DNA of 34,121 bases from Terriglobia bacterium (GCA_020073665.1 JAIQEU010000029.1:1-34121), one strand, 5' to 3'. Counted from the stretch's first letter, positions 7,246 to 16,145 are shown. Notes: a model not told the origin generated them from the sequence alone. Numbers and translations are program-made.

Positions 7246-7971
7246 ATGGAAGCTGTGATGATGCAAGACCTGACGCAATCAGCAACTCGGTGCAACTCCG
7301 ATCCAGACATGAGTCTTGTCGAAGCCTGCATCAGCGGCGACGTCGCTGCATTCGAAGAATTGGTGCGACGATATGACCGAAAACTGCTGCGGATCGCCCA
7401 GCAGGTGTTGCATAACCTGGAAGACGCGCAAGAGGCTGTGCAAGAGACCTTCCTGAAGGCCTATCAAAAGCTCAGTCAATTCCAGGGAAACTCGAAGTTC
7501 TCCACCTGGCTGATTCGGATTGCCCTGAACGAATCGCTTATGAAGCGGCGAAAGCAGCGCAGACAGGGCCAGGAGATTCCGCTCGAGTTTGAGGATGCGG
7601 ATCACGACAACCACACCGTGGACGTTGCCGACTGGTCCCCTAATCCGGAGCAGCAGTACAGTAACTCACAGCTCAAGGAAATTCTGCGCGAGGCATTGGA
7701 AGAGCTACCGGCGGCACTCCGGTTGGTCTTTGTTCTCCGGGACGTGGAGGGGCTCTCAATCAAAGAAACAGCTGGCCTTCTCGATCTACAGGAGGGTGCG
7801 GTCAAAGCGCGTCTTCATCGGGCTCGAATGAGACTTCGCGAAAGCTTGAGCAAGTACTTCCGAGAGCCTGTGCACTCATTGACCCCGACCCTGCCCAGGG
7901 GTTTTGAGTGTAATCGCGATATTACGCCAACAGTCACTCACTACCAGGCAACGAAGGACCGCGCAGGCTGA
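7246..7971 (+). CDS. ECF (RpoE/SigW-type) RNA polymerase sigma factor
   Basis: The frame has 241 residues. Region 2 spans about residues 27-100 (EACISGDVAAFEELVRRYDRKLLRIAQQVL, DAQEAVQETFLKAYQKLSQF, FSTWLIRIALNESLMKRRK), and region 4 about residues 145-205 (LPAALRLVFVLRDVEGLSIKETAGLLDLQEGAVKARLHRARMRLRE). Such factors direct polymerase to stress or envelope promoters. The ATG at 7246 has GAGGTGAG just upstream; an internal ATG at 7261 is possible. No anti-sigma gene follows: the next gene runs the other way. The last roughly 35 residues translate repeat R copy 3 (HSLTPTLPRGFECNRDITPT and onwards), so the natural C-terminus near LSKYFRE was extended by the repeat. The stop lies 37 bases inside the convergent stress-protein gene. 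Confidence 0.88.
   Translation: MEAVMMQDLTQSATRCNSDPDMSLVEACISGDVAAFEELVRRYDRKLLRIAQQVLHNLEDAQEAVQETFLKAYQKLSQFQGNSKFSTWLIRIALNESLMKRRKQRRQGQEIPLEFEDADHDNHTVDVADWSPNPEQQYSNSQLKEILREALEELPAALRLVFVLRDVEGLSIKETAGLLDLQEGAVKARLHRARMRLRESLSKYFREPVHSLTPTLPRGFECNRDITPTVTHYQATKDRAG
7873..7930 (+). repeat. Dispersed repeat R, copy 3 (both arms)
   Basis: The left arm CACTCATTGACCCC is at 7873-7886. The right arm starts GGGGTTTTGAGTGTAAT and runs into CGCGATATTACGCCAA at 7930, a degraded version of the terminal hairpin. It lies within the 3' end of the sigma factor frame and stops three bases before the stop of the convergent stress-protein gene. Confidence 0.8.
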
Positions 7972-8869
7972 GCACCGGACAACCGACTTCGCACACGATC
8001 TTGTAGGCATTCATCCAGGGCAAACGATCCACGTAGGTATCCGGCGCTTTGAGGCCAAAGACAACCAGGTCTACTCCGAGGCGGGTCACGGCTTCGATCA
8101 CCGTATCAGCGACTTCCCCGAATTCCACTTGAAAAACAGTCCCCGGCGGGACCGGCCCGACGGCGCAGACCATGTCGTGCATACGCTGTTCTAAAGCGGC
8201 CACCACGCGCGGGCGATCGTGAGTCGCTTCGCCATCGAAGCGCTCGATGATGTTTAACAGGGTAAGCGTGGCGCCAAAATCGGTGGCAACGGCCATCGCG
8301 ATCGGCAGCGCACGAGCGGAGTCCGGCGAGAAATCGGTTGGAAACAGGACGTGCTTCAAGTAAACCGATTGCGGGTCGGACCGCCAGGAATGAGGCCCGA
8401 CGGTCAACACGGGACAAGGGGCATATCGGAAGACGCCTTCCGCCACCGAGCCCAGCACCAACCGGCGTAGGCCAGTCCTACCATGCGTACCGACCACCGC
8501 CAGGTCGATATGCTCGCGTTCAATGATGGCGCGCAGGGTGTCACTGACGGACGCACCCTGCTGCACCCAGATACGATGCTTGAGATCCTCACAATGGGTC
8601 CGTTGCAAAACGTCAATGACCAAGGTGTCGACTTCGGCATTTGCCTGCTTTAGCGCCATTGCGAGTGCATCGGGAGTCCCGATGTACGCTTCGGGCGGGA
8701 GAATCGAAAAGATCTCGGGTTGCACGACATGCACGAAATGCAGCGTAGAACCGCAATGATGAGCCGCAGCTATGGCGTGCAGGAGGGCGCGTTCGGAGCA
8801 CGCAGAAAAATCGGTCGCGACCAGAATGTTGCGGAGTGCGAGCGCAAGTTGCGGAACAGTGGTAGGCAT
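7934..8869 (-). CDS. Universal stress protein, tandem UspA domains
   Basis: This 311-residue protein has two UspA domains, about residues 10-155 and 160-305. The first opens RNILVATDFSACSERALLHAIA and ends with the ATP-binding pattern G-x2-G-x9-G-S (GTHGRTGLRRLVLGS), then CPVLTVG. The second opens KHVLFPTDFSPDSARALPIAMAVA but its end (VFGLKAPDTYVDRLPWMNAYKIV) lacks that pattern, so only the first domain probably binds ATP. I chose the ATG at 8869 because GGGAG stands five bases upstream on the minus strand; the frame stays open to an ATG at 8923. It is cytoplasmic, with a role in stress survival by family analogy. It is convergent with the sigma factor gene, with repeat R at the junction. Confidence 0.88.
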   Translation of the reverse strand: MPTTVPQLALALRNILVATDFSACSERALLHAIAAAHHCGSTLHFVHVVQPEIFSILPPEAYIGTPDALAMALKQANAEVDTLVIDVLQRTHCEDLKHRIWVQQGASVSDTLRAIIEREHIDLAVVGTHGRTGLRRLVLGSVAEGVFRYAPCPVLTVGPHSWRSDPQSVYLKHVLFPTDFSPDSARALPIAMAVATDFGATLTLLNIIERFDGEATHDRPRVVAALEQRMHDMVCAVGPVPPGTVFQVEFGEVADTVIEAVTRLGVDLVVFGLKAPDTYVDRLPWMNAYKIVCEVGCPVLSLRGPSLPGSE

Positions 8870-9151
8870 AAACACTCCCGGCGTCGGGTCATCAGGCTGG
8901 GCTCGGCGCTCTTGATGGTCCACTTCAATCGTATTCGCCTCCCCCCTCTACCGCTGTGACGCGCGACACCGAACGAAAGGCAAATGGCAGCGATGTCTTA
9001 TTGGGCTTGCTAGAAAGTCCAGGGCAAGCTCATCTCAAGAGAAAGTTCCAACAGATGAGGGCACAACCGAGGGACAAGAGCGCCTCTTGGGTGTCAGCCC
9101 GCGGTACCAACGGGAACGGCACCGAATGAGGTAAGGTTTTGCTCGGGTTTT

Positions 9152-9195
9152 GCTGCAGCAGCAGACCGTAGGCATGGGTGTCTTGCTGCTGCAGC
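9152..9195. repeat. 12-bp perfect inverted repeat (hairpin)
   Basis: GCTGCAGCAGCA at 9152-9163 and TGCTGCTGCAGC at 9184-9195 pair perfectly around a 20-base loop. Just upstream GGTTTTGCT is doubled. No T-run follows. It could be part of a small RNA, a protein-binding dyad or chance in trinucleotide-like sequence. Confidence 0.5.
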
Positions 9196-9288
9196 GTCCC
9201 GTATTCTCCGGCTAGTTCGCGAAAAACTGAAAAATCAGGGTTCGCGGACGGATGTGGGTCCCTGCCGGTTCAACATCGCCCAACCCAA

Positions 9289-9318
9289 TCAATGAGTGTA
9301 ATGACGATTTTCGCCAAT
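9289..9318 (+). repeat. Dispersed repeat R, copy 4 (right module, diverged hairpin)
   Basis: TCAATGAGTGTAATG is followed by ACGATTTTCGCCAAT. One stem pair is mismatched and the loop is one base shorter than in copy 1. No left arm is clear upstream. Confidence 0.8.
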
Positions 9319-9658
9319 AACCCCCAGTTTCCGGTTAGCCGACCATCCAGGAGTTATCGCTTGGTTGCTTGGCTCGGATCAAAAGTGCCGAGTAGCAAGG
9401 TTTCTGCCGAGTGCTCGTTCCTGACAGGGTGCTCGGGGTACGCAGTCCAGTCAATTGTGCGAAGTGCTCATGGGAACCCATGTAGCGGACCATTGCAGCT
9501 TTGCGCGACTAGGATCAGGACGGTCAGGGTCGGCGTCTTTCCAAGGACTGGCGTTATTCGGCCAGGGACGCTTGGGGCGCATATAACCATCTTGACGGTT
9601 TCTCGAAAATGCGAGAGGCTAGCAGCCCGTCAAACGACCGCGACGGACAAGGGGGCGT

Positions 9659-10225
9659 GTGGAGTCCAGAATTGCGGCGTTGATCGGTGCAGCCGAGGGC
9701 GGTGACAGTGCCGCTGCTGAAGCGCTTTTTGGAACGCTCTATTCCGAACTGCACCGGATGGCGAAGCGCGAACTCGCACGGCAGGGCGCAGCGATCAGCC
9801 TCAGCGCTACGACTCTTCTGCACGAAGCCTATCTCGATATGGCTGGACGCGACGGCCCATCGTTTCCCGACCGGGCGCGATTCATGGGATATGCGGCGCG
9901 CGTGATGCGGGGTTTGATCATTGATCACGCGCGGGAACGGCATGCCCAGAAACGCGGGGGGCTGTTTGAGATTACTTCGCTCGATACCCAGTCCATGGAA
10001 GCCGCGGTGGACCACCGGGAGCTGGTGCAAATCAGCGAAGCACTGGACGAACTCGGCAAAGTGGAGCCTTCCCTCGCCGAGTTGGTTGACTTGAAGTTCT
10101 TCTGCGGGTTTACATTCACGGAAATTGCCGTCCTGCGGGACGTGTCTGAACGTACGGTGCAGCGGAACTGGGAGAAAGCGCGCATTTATCTCCACCGGAA
10201 AATCCGCGCCGATCTTTCGCTCTGA
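9659..10225 (+). CDS. ECF-like sigma factor (Sigma70_ECF family) linked to Ser/Thr kinase
   Basis: This 188-residue protein shows region 2 (residues about 15-95: ALFGTLYSELHRMAKRELARQG, TTLLHEAYLDMAG, RARFMGYAARVMRGLIIDHARERHAQKRGG) and region 4 (about 128-180: DELGKVEPSLAELVDLKFFCGFTFTEIAVLRDVSERTVQRNWEKARIYL), the pattern of the ECF group common in Acidobacteria and Planctomycetes. The start is a GTG at 9659 with AAGGGGGC directly upstream. The kinase gene begins seven bases after the stop, so the two form an operon. In families of this kind the sigma factor is controlled by a partner kinase rather than by an anti-sigma factor. That the kinase here phosphorylates this factor is inferred from the pairing. 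Confidence 0.88.
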   Translation: MESRIAALIGAAEGGDSAAAEALFGTLYSELHRMAKRELARQGAAISLSATTLLHEAYLDMAGRDGPSFPDRARFMGYAARVMRGLIIDHARERHAQKRGGLFEITSLDTQSMEAAVDHRELVQISEALDELGKVEPSLAELVDLKFFCGFTFTEIAVLRDVSERTVQRNWEKARIYLHRKIRADLSL

Positions 10226-10232
10226 GGAACCC

Positions 10233-12689
10233 ATGTCCACACTCACGCCAGAACAGTGGCAGTCGTTAAGCCCGTACCTAGACCAGGCGCTCGCCATGAC
10301 CGCCGATGAGCGCGCCGCCTGGCTGGCCTCGCTCGGTGAGCAGAATCCCGCCCTCGCGGCCCAGTTGGCAGTGCTCCTCGACGAGCACCGAGTGCTGGCC
10401 CAAGAAGGCTTCCTGGAGAGAGGCCCGGCTGCGCTGCCGAGCGCGCCGGGATTAGCCGGCCAGACCCTTGGCCCCTACACACTGCTCTCGCAGATTGGCC
10501 AGGGCGGCATGGGGAGCGTGTGGCTGGCCGAGCGCAGCGACGGGCGCTTCGAGCGGCGAGTTGCGGTGAAGTTCCTGAACGTTGCGCTGCTGGGCCGCGG
10601 GGGCGAAGAGCGATTCAAACGTGAGGGCAGCATCCTGGGGCGCCTAGCGCATCCTAATATCGCGGAGCTGGCCGATGCGGGGGTGTCCCTCAGCGGACAG
10701 CCTTATCTGGTCCTCGAATATGTCGAGGGCGACCCCATTGACCAGTATTGTGACCAGCGCATGCTCGACGTGCAGGCACGGATCCGGCTCTTCCTCGACG
10801 TCACCGCCGCAGTGGCCCATGCCCACGCCAACCTCATCGTGCATCGGGACCTCAAGCCTTCGAACGTGCTGGTCCGAACCGACGGGCAGGTCAAGCTGCT
10901 GGACTTCGGCATTGCCAAGCTGCTGGAGGGCGACGGGGAAGGCGGAGCCGCCACGCTTTTGACGCTCGAAGCCGGGCGGGCGATGACGCCCCAGTACGCC
11001 GCTCCGGAGCAATTAACCGGTGAAGCGGCGACCACCGCTACCGATGTCTACGCCTTAGGCGTGCTGCTCTATGTGCTGCTGACCGGACAGCATCCGGCGG
11101 GGAGTGGCCCACACACTCCGGCGGACCTGGTGAAAGCCATCGTGGACACCGAGCCCACGCGGCCGTCGGATGCCGTGACTTCCGCAAAAGCGAATGCCGA
11201 GGTCACCACCAGCAATGCCGCTCGGCGCACTGCCACGCCCGAGAAGCTCAGGCGTTTGCTGCGCGGGGACCTCGATACGATCGTGGCCAAGGCGCTGAAG
11301 AAAAATCCGCAGGAGCGCTACGCCTCGGTTACGGCCCTGGCTGATGATCTTGCGCGGTATCTCAGACACGAGCCCATCAGCGCGCGCCCAGACATCTTCG
11401 CATATCGCGCTGCGAAATTCGTGCGCCGGAACCGTACTGCGGTAGTTCTGGCGGCACTGGCGTTAGTCGCTCTGATAGCCGGCCTAACGGGGACACTGAT
11501 TCAAGCCCGGGCAGCTCGACAGCAGCGGGACTTGGCCTTTCGCGAACGCGACCGCGCCAGCCGGATCACAGACTTCATGACGAATATGTTTAAGGTCTCG
11601 GATCCGAGTGAAGCGCGCGGGAACAGCATTACCGCCCGGGCGATCCTGGACAAGTCGTCGCAGCAGATTGATACAAGCCTGGCCAAGGATCCTGAAGCAC
11701 GGGCCCACATGATGTACGTCATGGGAGAGGTGTACGACAGTCTCGGGCTAGTCCCTCAAGGAAAGTCGCTGATCGCGCGAGCGGCCGAGCTACAGCGCGA
11801 GGTGCTGGGCCCAGAGGATCCCGAGACCCTGACGTCCATGAGTCTTATGAGCGTGATTCTCCTGGAGGAAGGGCACTATGCCGAGGCGGAGCAATTGCAG
11901 CGGCAGACGCTCACTGTGCGAAACCGTGTTCTCGGCCCCGAACATCCGGACACTGTACGCTCAATGAGCCGACTGGCGGCCGTGTTGACCTTTCAAGGCA
12001 GGAACGAGGAGGCCGTGAAGCTAGAGCGCGATGCAGTCGCCATCGATCGCCGCGTCCTTGGACCAGAACACCCGGAGACTCTGCTTCTAACCAATAGCCT
12101 GGTTTCCTATCTCTGGATGGGGGGAGAGCCGGAACATTATCCCGAGGCAGAGAAACTGCAGCGCGAGGCGCTCGCCATTGAGCGCCGTGTCTTTGGGCCG
12201 GAGCACCCGGACACATTGAATGCAATGTTCAACCTCGCTACGATACTTCGCCGGGAAGGGCAATACGCTGAGTCGGAGAAGATATTTCGCGAGACTCTCT
12301 CCGTTGAAAGCCACGTCCTCGGACCAGAGCACTCGGACACTCTGAACACGAGAAACAGCCTGGCTGTACTCCTGACTCAGCAAGGTCGGTACAACGAGGC
12401 GGAGGAATTGTACCTTGAGAATCGTGCGATTCAACGGCGTGTCTTGGGCCCAGCGAACGCTTACACTGCAGATTCCACTTACAATCTTGCCTGTCTGGCA
12501 GCTATTCAGGGTTACCGCGACAAGGCGATGGCGCTCTTAGGCGAAGTGGTGGGGCACGGGCTAAAGCCGAACACGGCGCTGCACATGGAAGAAGACGACG
12601 ATTTAAAGTCGCTCCGCAGAGATCCCCGTTTCGCCGCGCTCGTTGCCCACGCCAAGAAACAGGCCGCCGCGGCCCAAAGGCCGAACTAA
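10233..12689 (+). CDS. Membrane Ser/Thr protein kinase (PknB type) with C-terminal TPRs
   Basis: This 818-residue protein begins at the ATG at 10233, preceded by GAGGAAC; the frame is open further upstream but overlaps the sigma gene. Residues 1-70 form the helical N-terminal region usual in this family. The kinase domain spans about residues 80-345: glycine loop IGQGGMGSVWLA (near 87), lysine in VAVKFL, HRDLKPSN (about 204), DFGIAKLL (about 224), APEQL, DVYALGVLLYVLLTG. All catalytic residues are present. A transmembrane helix follows near residues 400-420 (VVLAALALVALIAGLTGTL). The outer part carries six 42-residue kinesin-light-chain-like TPRs marked by LGPEHPDT-type turns from about residue 520 to 740. 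It probably senses or binds a partner outside the membrane and signals to the adjacent sigma factor. Confidence 0.92.
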   Translation: MSTLTPEQWQSLSPYLDQALAMTADERAAWLASLGEQNPALAAQLAVLLDEHRVLAQEGFLERGPAALPSAPGLAGQTLGPYTLLSQIGQGGMGSVWLAERSDGRFERRVAVKFLNVALLGRGGEERFKREGSILGRLAHPNIAELADAGVSLSGQPYLVLEYVEGDPIDQYCDQRMLDVQARIRLFLDVTAAVAHAHANLIVHRDLKPSNVLVRTDGQVKLLDFGIAKLLEGDGEGGAATLLTLEAGRAMTPQYAAPEQLTGEAATTATDVYALGVLLYVLLTGQHPAGSGPHTPADLVKAIVDTEPTRPSDAVTSAKANAEVTTSNAARRTATPEKLRRLLRGDLDTIVAKALKKNPQERYASVTALADDLARYLRHEPISARPDIFAYRAAKFVRRNRTAVVLAALALVALIAGLTGTLIQARAARQQRDLAFRERDRASRITDFMTNMFKVSDPSEARGNSITARAILDKSSQQIDTSLAKDPEARAHMMYVMGEVYDSLGLVPQGKSLIARAAELQREVLGPEDPETLTSMSLMSVILLEEGHYAEAEQLQRQTLTVRNRVLGPEHPDTVRSMSRLAAVLTFQGRNEEAVKLERDAVAIDRRVLGPEHPETLLLTNSLVSYLWMGGEPEHYPEAEKLQREALAIERRVFGPEHPDTLNAMFNLATILRREGQYAESEKIFRETLSVESHVLGPEHSDTLNTRNSLAVLLTQQGRYNEAEELYLENRAIQRRVLGPANAYTADSTYNLACLAAIQGYRDKAMALLGEVVGHGLKPNTALHMEEDDDLKSLRRDPRFAALVAHAKKQAAAAQRPN

Positions 12690-12914
12690 GCTCAGGAATC
12701 AGACACCTGCAGGTGCGCAATTTGGAGAAAACTCTCCAGACCAAGGCACCGGACGATGGGGCGCCTTGCTTTCTCTTGCCGTAATCCTCTTTGGCACAAG
12801 CGGTATGTGTACGACCGAATACGCTGCGCTGGCACTCCCCCGTTTCTGCGCTAGGGACGCTTGCATTCTGGATAATTGTTGCGGCAGGTGAATGACTGTT
12901 GTAATCAAGCGATT

Positions 12915-12983
12915 ACCCTCATTGACCTTATTGCCCGAAACGGGCCTGTCCCAGGTTGTCAATGAGTGTAATGGCGATATTTG
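12915..12983 (+). repeat. Dispersed repeat R, copy 5 (both arms, truncated hairpin)
   Basis: The left arm ACCCTCATTGACC (12915-12927) and right arm GGTTGTCAATGAGTG pair around an inner hairpin GCCCG-AAA-CGGGC (12933-12945). After GTAATGGCGATATTTGG the terminal hairpin is lost: no CGCCA follows. Confidence 0.8.
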
Positions 12984-13012
12984 GACGCTGACAGGCCTTA
13001 GCACTCAGAACA

Positions 13013-13046
13013 GGGTCAATGAGCGTTATGGCGATTTATCGCCAAC
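13013..13046 (+). repeat. Dispersed repeat R, copy 6
   Basis: GGGTCAATGAGCGTTATGG leads into a perfect hairpin TGGCGA-TTTA-TCGCCA. The loop differs from copy 1 while the stem is kept. A partial left arm GCACTCA lies just before it, near 13000. It ends about 60 bases before the padR palindrome. Confidence 0.8.
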
Positions 13047-13107
13047 CGTTTGGTAAGGGCTTTTTGGGACGACCTCTTGCTAACCGAGGGGAGCGGCGGT
13101 AGTATAA

Positions 13108-13120
13108 CTCGGTAACCGAG
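13108..13120. promoter_or_regulatory. Palindromic operator candidate of padR-ADOP operon
   Basis: CTCGGTAACCGAG is a perfect 6-bp dyad around one central base. It directly follows a TATAAC -10-like box (13103-13108, sharing one base) and directly precedes the AGGAGG ribosome site (13121-13126). A half-site AACCGAG occurs at 13082-13088. PadR proteins often repress their own operon by binding such dyads, so it is the likely autoregulatory site. Confidence 0.65.
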
Positions 13121-13131
13121 AGGAGGCCGTT

Positions 13132-13467
13132 GTGAGTAAGCCACCCGACCTTGTCCAGGGGACGCTGGACATGCTGATCCTTAAAATACTGGCGCTGCAG
13201 CCTCTGAACGGATGGGCCATCAGCCAACGCCTAAAACAGATTTCCAGCGATGTCCTCGGTGTCAGCGACGGCTCCCTCTATCCTGCACTGCACAAGCTCG
13301 AGCATCGCGGATGGATTCGGGCCCAGTGGAAATCGAGTGAAAACAACCGGCACGCGAAGCTTTATTCCGTGACGCCGCTGGGCCGGAAGCAGCTCGAAAA
13401 AGAAACCGCCAACTGGAACCGGGTTTCGTCGGCGATCTCGGGCATCGTGCGGCTCAAAGAGGCCTGA
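13132..13467 (+). CDS. PadR-family transcriptional regulator
   Basis: This 111-residue protein starts at a GTG at 13132 with a strong AGGAGG five bases upstream. It is a typical short PadR: DLVQGTLDMLILKILALQPLNGWAISQRL (helix-turn-helix), VSDGSLYPALHKLEHRGWIRAQWKSSENNRHAKLYSVTPLGRKQLEKE (wing and dimer helix start). Members of this subtype regulate the permease gene beside them, which here begins two bases after the stop. The palindrome at 13108-13120 is a candidate site of autorepression. The ligand is unknown. Confidence 0.92.
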   Translation: MSKPPDLVQGTLDMLILKILALQPLNGWAISQRLKQISSDVLGVSDGSLYPALHKLEHRGWIRAQWKSSENNRHAKLYSVTPLGRKQLEKETANWNRVSSAISGIVRLKEA

Positions 13468-13469
13468 AT

Positions 13470-16145
13470 ATGGACATCGAACAGTGGCTCTATTCCTTGC
13501 GGCCGCGCTTGCGTTCCTTCTTCTATCCCAAGCAGGTTGATCAAGAAATGAAGGAAGAGCTTCGCGAGCATCTTGAGCTGCAAATCAGGGAGAACATCGC
13601 GAAAGGCATGTCCCCGGAGGAAGCGCGCGGGTCTGCCGTGCGCGCGATGGGCGGGATCACGCAGATCGAAGAGCAGTGCCGCGATGCCCGCGGGGGAAGG
13701 TTCCTGGAGGACTTGGTCCAGGATTTGCGTTACGGGTTCCGGCAAATACGCCGCAGCCCCGGCTTTTCTGCACTGGCAATTCTGTGCTTGACCTTGGGCA
13801 TTGGTGCGAATGCCGCAGTGTTCAGTTGGGTCGAAGGGATCTTATTCCGTCCTTATCCCGCAGTCGCGCACCAAGAGCGACTGTTGGCTCTTGCGGGAAC
13901 GGCGCGGGGCGAGAGTGGAGCGACGGGCCTTTCATGGCCAGACTTCCTTGATTTGCGGAGGAACTGCACATTATGTGAGGAATCCTTCGTCAGCAAGATT
14001 ACCGGCAGCACGCTGAGTATCGGAGACCGCGCGGAGACTGCGACCGGAAGCATCGTCTCCTCCAACTATTTCGACGTAATCGGAGTTCATCCTATTCTCG
14101 GGCGTGGCTTCGAAGCGGGCGAGGATGTAGGCAACGACTCCCATCCTGTCGTAGTCATCAGCTATCAGCTGTGGCGCAATCGTTTCAAAGGTGACCCAGA
14201 AATCATTGGCAAGATGCAGCGCTTCAATAACGTACCGCACACCATCATCGGCGTCGCCCCCGAGGGATTTTACGGGACGTTCGTGGGCTGGGCGATGCAG
14301 TTCTGGGTGCCGGCGTCCATGGAGGAAACCTTCGAGAGCGGCGGATACAAACTTGAGGATCGCGGTGCGCGATGGATTGAAGCGTACGTACGACTCAAGC
14401 CGGGTGTGAGTCGCACACAAGCCCAGCAAGAGATCTCGGCAATTGCAGCGCGATTGGAGACGAGCTACCCAGCCACAAACCGCGGGCGTGGAGTCGGGGT
14501 CTGGCCGTTGTGGCAGACGCCATTCAACAACGCCAGCACCCTGCTGCCGACACTGGAGGTCATGGGGGCTGTGGTCGCTTTTGTTCTGCTGATCGCCTGC
14601 GCGAACGTGAGCAATCTGCTGCTGGTCCGCTCATTCGCCCGGCGTCACGAAATGAGCGTCCGACTGGCGATTGGAGCCAGCCGGGTGCGGTTGTTGAAGC
14701 AACTTCTCACCGAAGGTCTGATCCTTTCGGCGCTGGGCACAGGCGGCGGACTTCTGGCGGCGTACTGGTGCAGGCACGTGCTGGTGCTCTTGTTACCAGC
14801 GCGCTCGGGCGTTGCAATGTACCTGCCCGGGGAAATCGACGCGCGCGTGATGTCGTGGAGCGCTGGTATTTGCTTGATCGTGACGCTGATCGTGGGGTTG
14901 ATTCCGGCGTTTCAAACGCGCAACCTCGATATTGCCGAGCCATTGAAAGCCGAGTCCTCAGGTGTGGTCGGTGCCCGGGGAAAAGGGTGGATGCGCTCGT
15001 GCCTGGTCGTGTTCCAGGTTTGTTTGAGCTTCATCTTGCTGGTAGGATCGGCCCTTTTGCTCGAGAGTTTGCAAAAGATTCGAACCACAAGCCCGGGCTT
15101 TATCACGACGAGAGTGGTGACGACGGGCGTATCGCTCACGGCAGCGGGATACAACGCGACGCAAGCCAAAGTCTTTCAAGACGAACTGATTGACCGGCTC
15201 AGCGCGCTTCCGGGGGTGGATTCCGTCGCATTCGCCCGGGTGACGCCATTGGGCTACAGTACATACTCTTCCACGTCAGTTGCTGTGGATGGCTACCAAC
15301 CTCCACCGGAGGAACGACCTGCGATTGAGTACAACCAGGTCGGTCCGGGTTATTTCGCCACCTTAGGGATCCCGCTTCTCTTCGGGCGCGAATTCACACG
15401 CACTGACGATGAAAACGCGCCGCTGGTCGCCATTGTGAATCAAACCATGATGACGCGATACTGGGGCGGGCAGGATCCTGTCGGCCGTCGAGTGCAAGTG
15501 AAGGGCGGCTGGGCACGAGTGGTAGGTGTGGCCGCCGATTCGAAGTATGAGAGCATGCGCGAGACTCCAAGGCCATTTTTTTACGTGCCGCTCCGGCAGG
15601 ATTTTGTACGAGGACCGGCGTTGAATATCCGCACGAGCCAACCGCTGCCGAGCGTGCTGGCCGCGCTGGTTCGTGAAGTGCACGCTTTGGATGCAAACCT
15701 TGCGCTTTACGAGATGATCACACTCCAGGAACAAGTAAACCGCTCGACGTCGCCACAACTGGTAGCGGTCACCTTGGTTTCGATTTTGGGAGGCTTGGCG
15801 CTGCTCCTCGCCGGCGTTGGCCTGTACGGAGTGATGTCTTACGCTGTTGCACAGAGCACGCGCGAATTGGGCCTTCGCATGGCTCTTGGCGCCGACCCGG
15901 CCAGCTTGCTCCGGTTCGTCATGTCGCGCGGCCTGCGATTAACCGCAGGAGGTGTCCTCGTCGGCATGGTGATAGCGCTGACTGTGACGAGATTACTAGG
16001 ACAGCTTCTCTATAACGTGAGCCCTCACGATCCGGGAGTATTCGGACTGGCCTTCGTAGTGATGACCACTGCTGCCACCTTGGCTTGTCTATTGCCGGCG
16101 TGGCGGGCAAGTCGGACCGACCCCGCGCGTGTCCTGCGAGACTGA
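13470..16145 (+). CDS. ADOP-type duplicated ABC transporter permease (MacB/FtsX fold)
   Basis: This 891-residue protein starts at 13470, almost touching padR. An N-terminal prefix domain (about residues 1-90) precedes two copies of a MacB periplasmic core plus FtsX domain. Copy 1: helix FSALAILCLTLGIGANAAVFSWVEGIL near residue 95, periplasmic core to about 350, then helices around 365-480 including ACANVSNLLLVRSFARRHEMSVRLAIGASRVR. Copy 2: helix near 510, core to about 750, then helices to the end with STRELGLRMALGADPASLLR and the terminal RTDPARVLRD. No ATPase domain is present or adjacent, as is usual for acidobacterial duplicated orphan permeases. It is an inner-membrane protein whose substrate is unknown; by family it probably exports a compound or moves lipids or lipoproteins. 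Confidence 0.92.
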   Translation: MDIEQWLYSLRPRLRSFFYPKQVDQEMKEELREHLELQIRENIAKGMSPEEARGSAVRAMGGITQIEEQCRDARGGRFLEDLVQDLRYGFRQIRRSPGFSALAILCLTLGIGANAAVFSWVEGILFRPYPAVAHQERLLALAGTARGESGATGLSWPDFLDLRRNCTLCEESFVSKITGSTLSIGDRAETATGSIVSSNYFDVIGVHPILGRGFEAGEDVGNDSHPVVVISYQLWRNRFKGDPEIIGKMQRFNNVPHTIIGVAPEGFYGTFVGWAMQFWVPASMEETFESGGYKLEDRGARWIEAYVRLKPGVSRTQAQQEISAIAARLETSYPATNRGRGVGVWPLWQTPFNNASTLLPTLEVMGAVVAFVLLIACANVSNLLLVRSFARRHEMSVRLAIGASRVRLLKQLLTEGLILSALGTGGGLLAAYWCRHVLVLLLPARSGVAMYLPGEIDARVMSWSAGICLIVTLIVGLIPAFQTRNLDIAEPLKAESSGVVGARGKGWMRSCLVVFQVCLSFILLVGSALLLESLQKIRTTSPGFITTRVVTTGVSLTAAGYNATQAKVFQDELIDRLSALPGVDSVAFARVTPLGYSTYSSTSVAVDGYQPPPEERPAIEYNQVGPGYFATLGIPLLFGREFTRTDDENAPLVAIVNQTMMTRYWGGQDPVGRRVQVKGGWARVVGVAADSKYESMRETPRPFFYVPLRQDFVRGPALNIRTSQPLPSVLAALVREVHALDANLALYEMITLQEQVNRSTSPQLVAVTLVSILGGLALLLAGVGLYGVMSYAVAQSTRELGLRMALGADPASLLRFVMSRGLRLTAGGVLVGMVIALTVTRLLGQLLYNVSPHDPGVFGLAFVVMTTAATLACLLPAWRASRTDPARVLRD

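Larger units (their letters stand above)
8870..9658. other. Long intergenic stretch upstream of ECF-kinase pair
   Basis: I see no convincing gene on either strand. It holds a 12-bp perfect inverted repeat (9152-9195), repeat R copy 4 (9289-9318) and presumably the divergent promoters of the stress-protein gene and the ECF-kinase operon. No clear promoter boxes can be named. Confidence 0.5.
12690..13131. other. Intergenic stretch with palindromes, two R repeats and padR promoter
   Basis: No gene is supported. After the kinase stop come the palindrome CACCTGCAGGTG (12704-12715) and the hairpin TGGAGA-AAAC-TCTCCA (12723-12738), possible end-of-transcript structures without a T-run. R copies 5 and 6 follow, then the palindrome and ribosome site of padR. 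Confidence 0.5.

Noticed and set aside
9554-10297. 247-codon minus-strand open frame
   Set aside because: It is antisense to the ECF sigma factor, which has both sigma regions intact.
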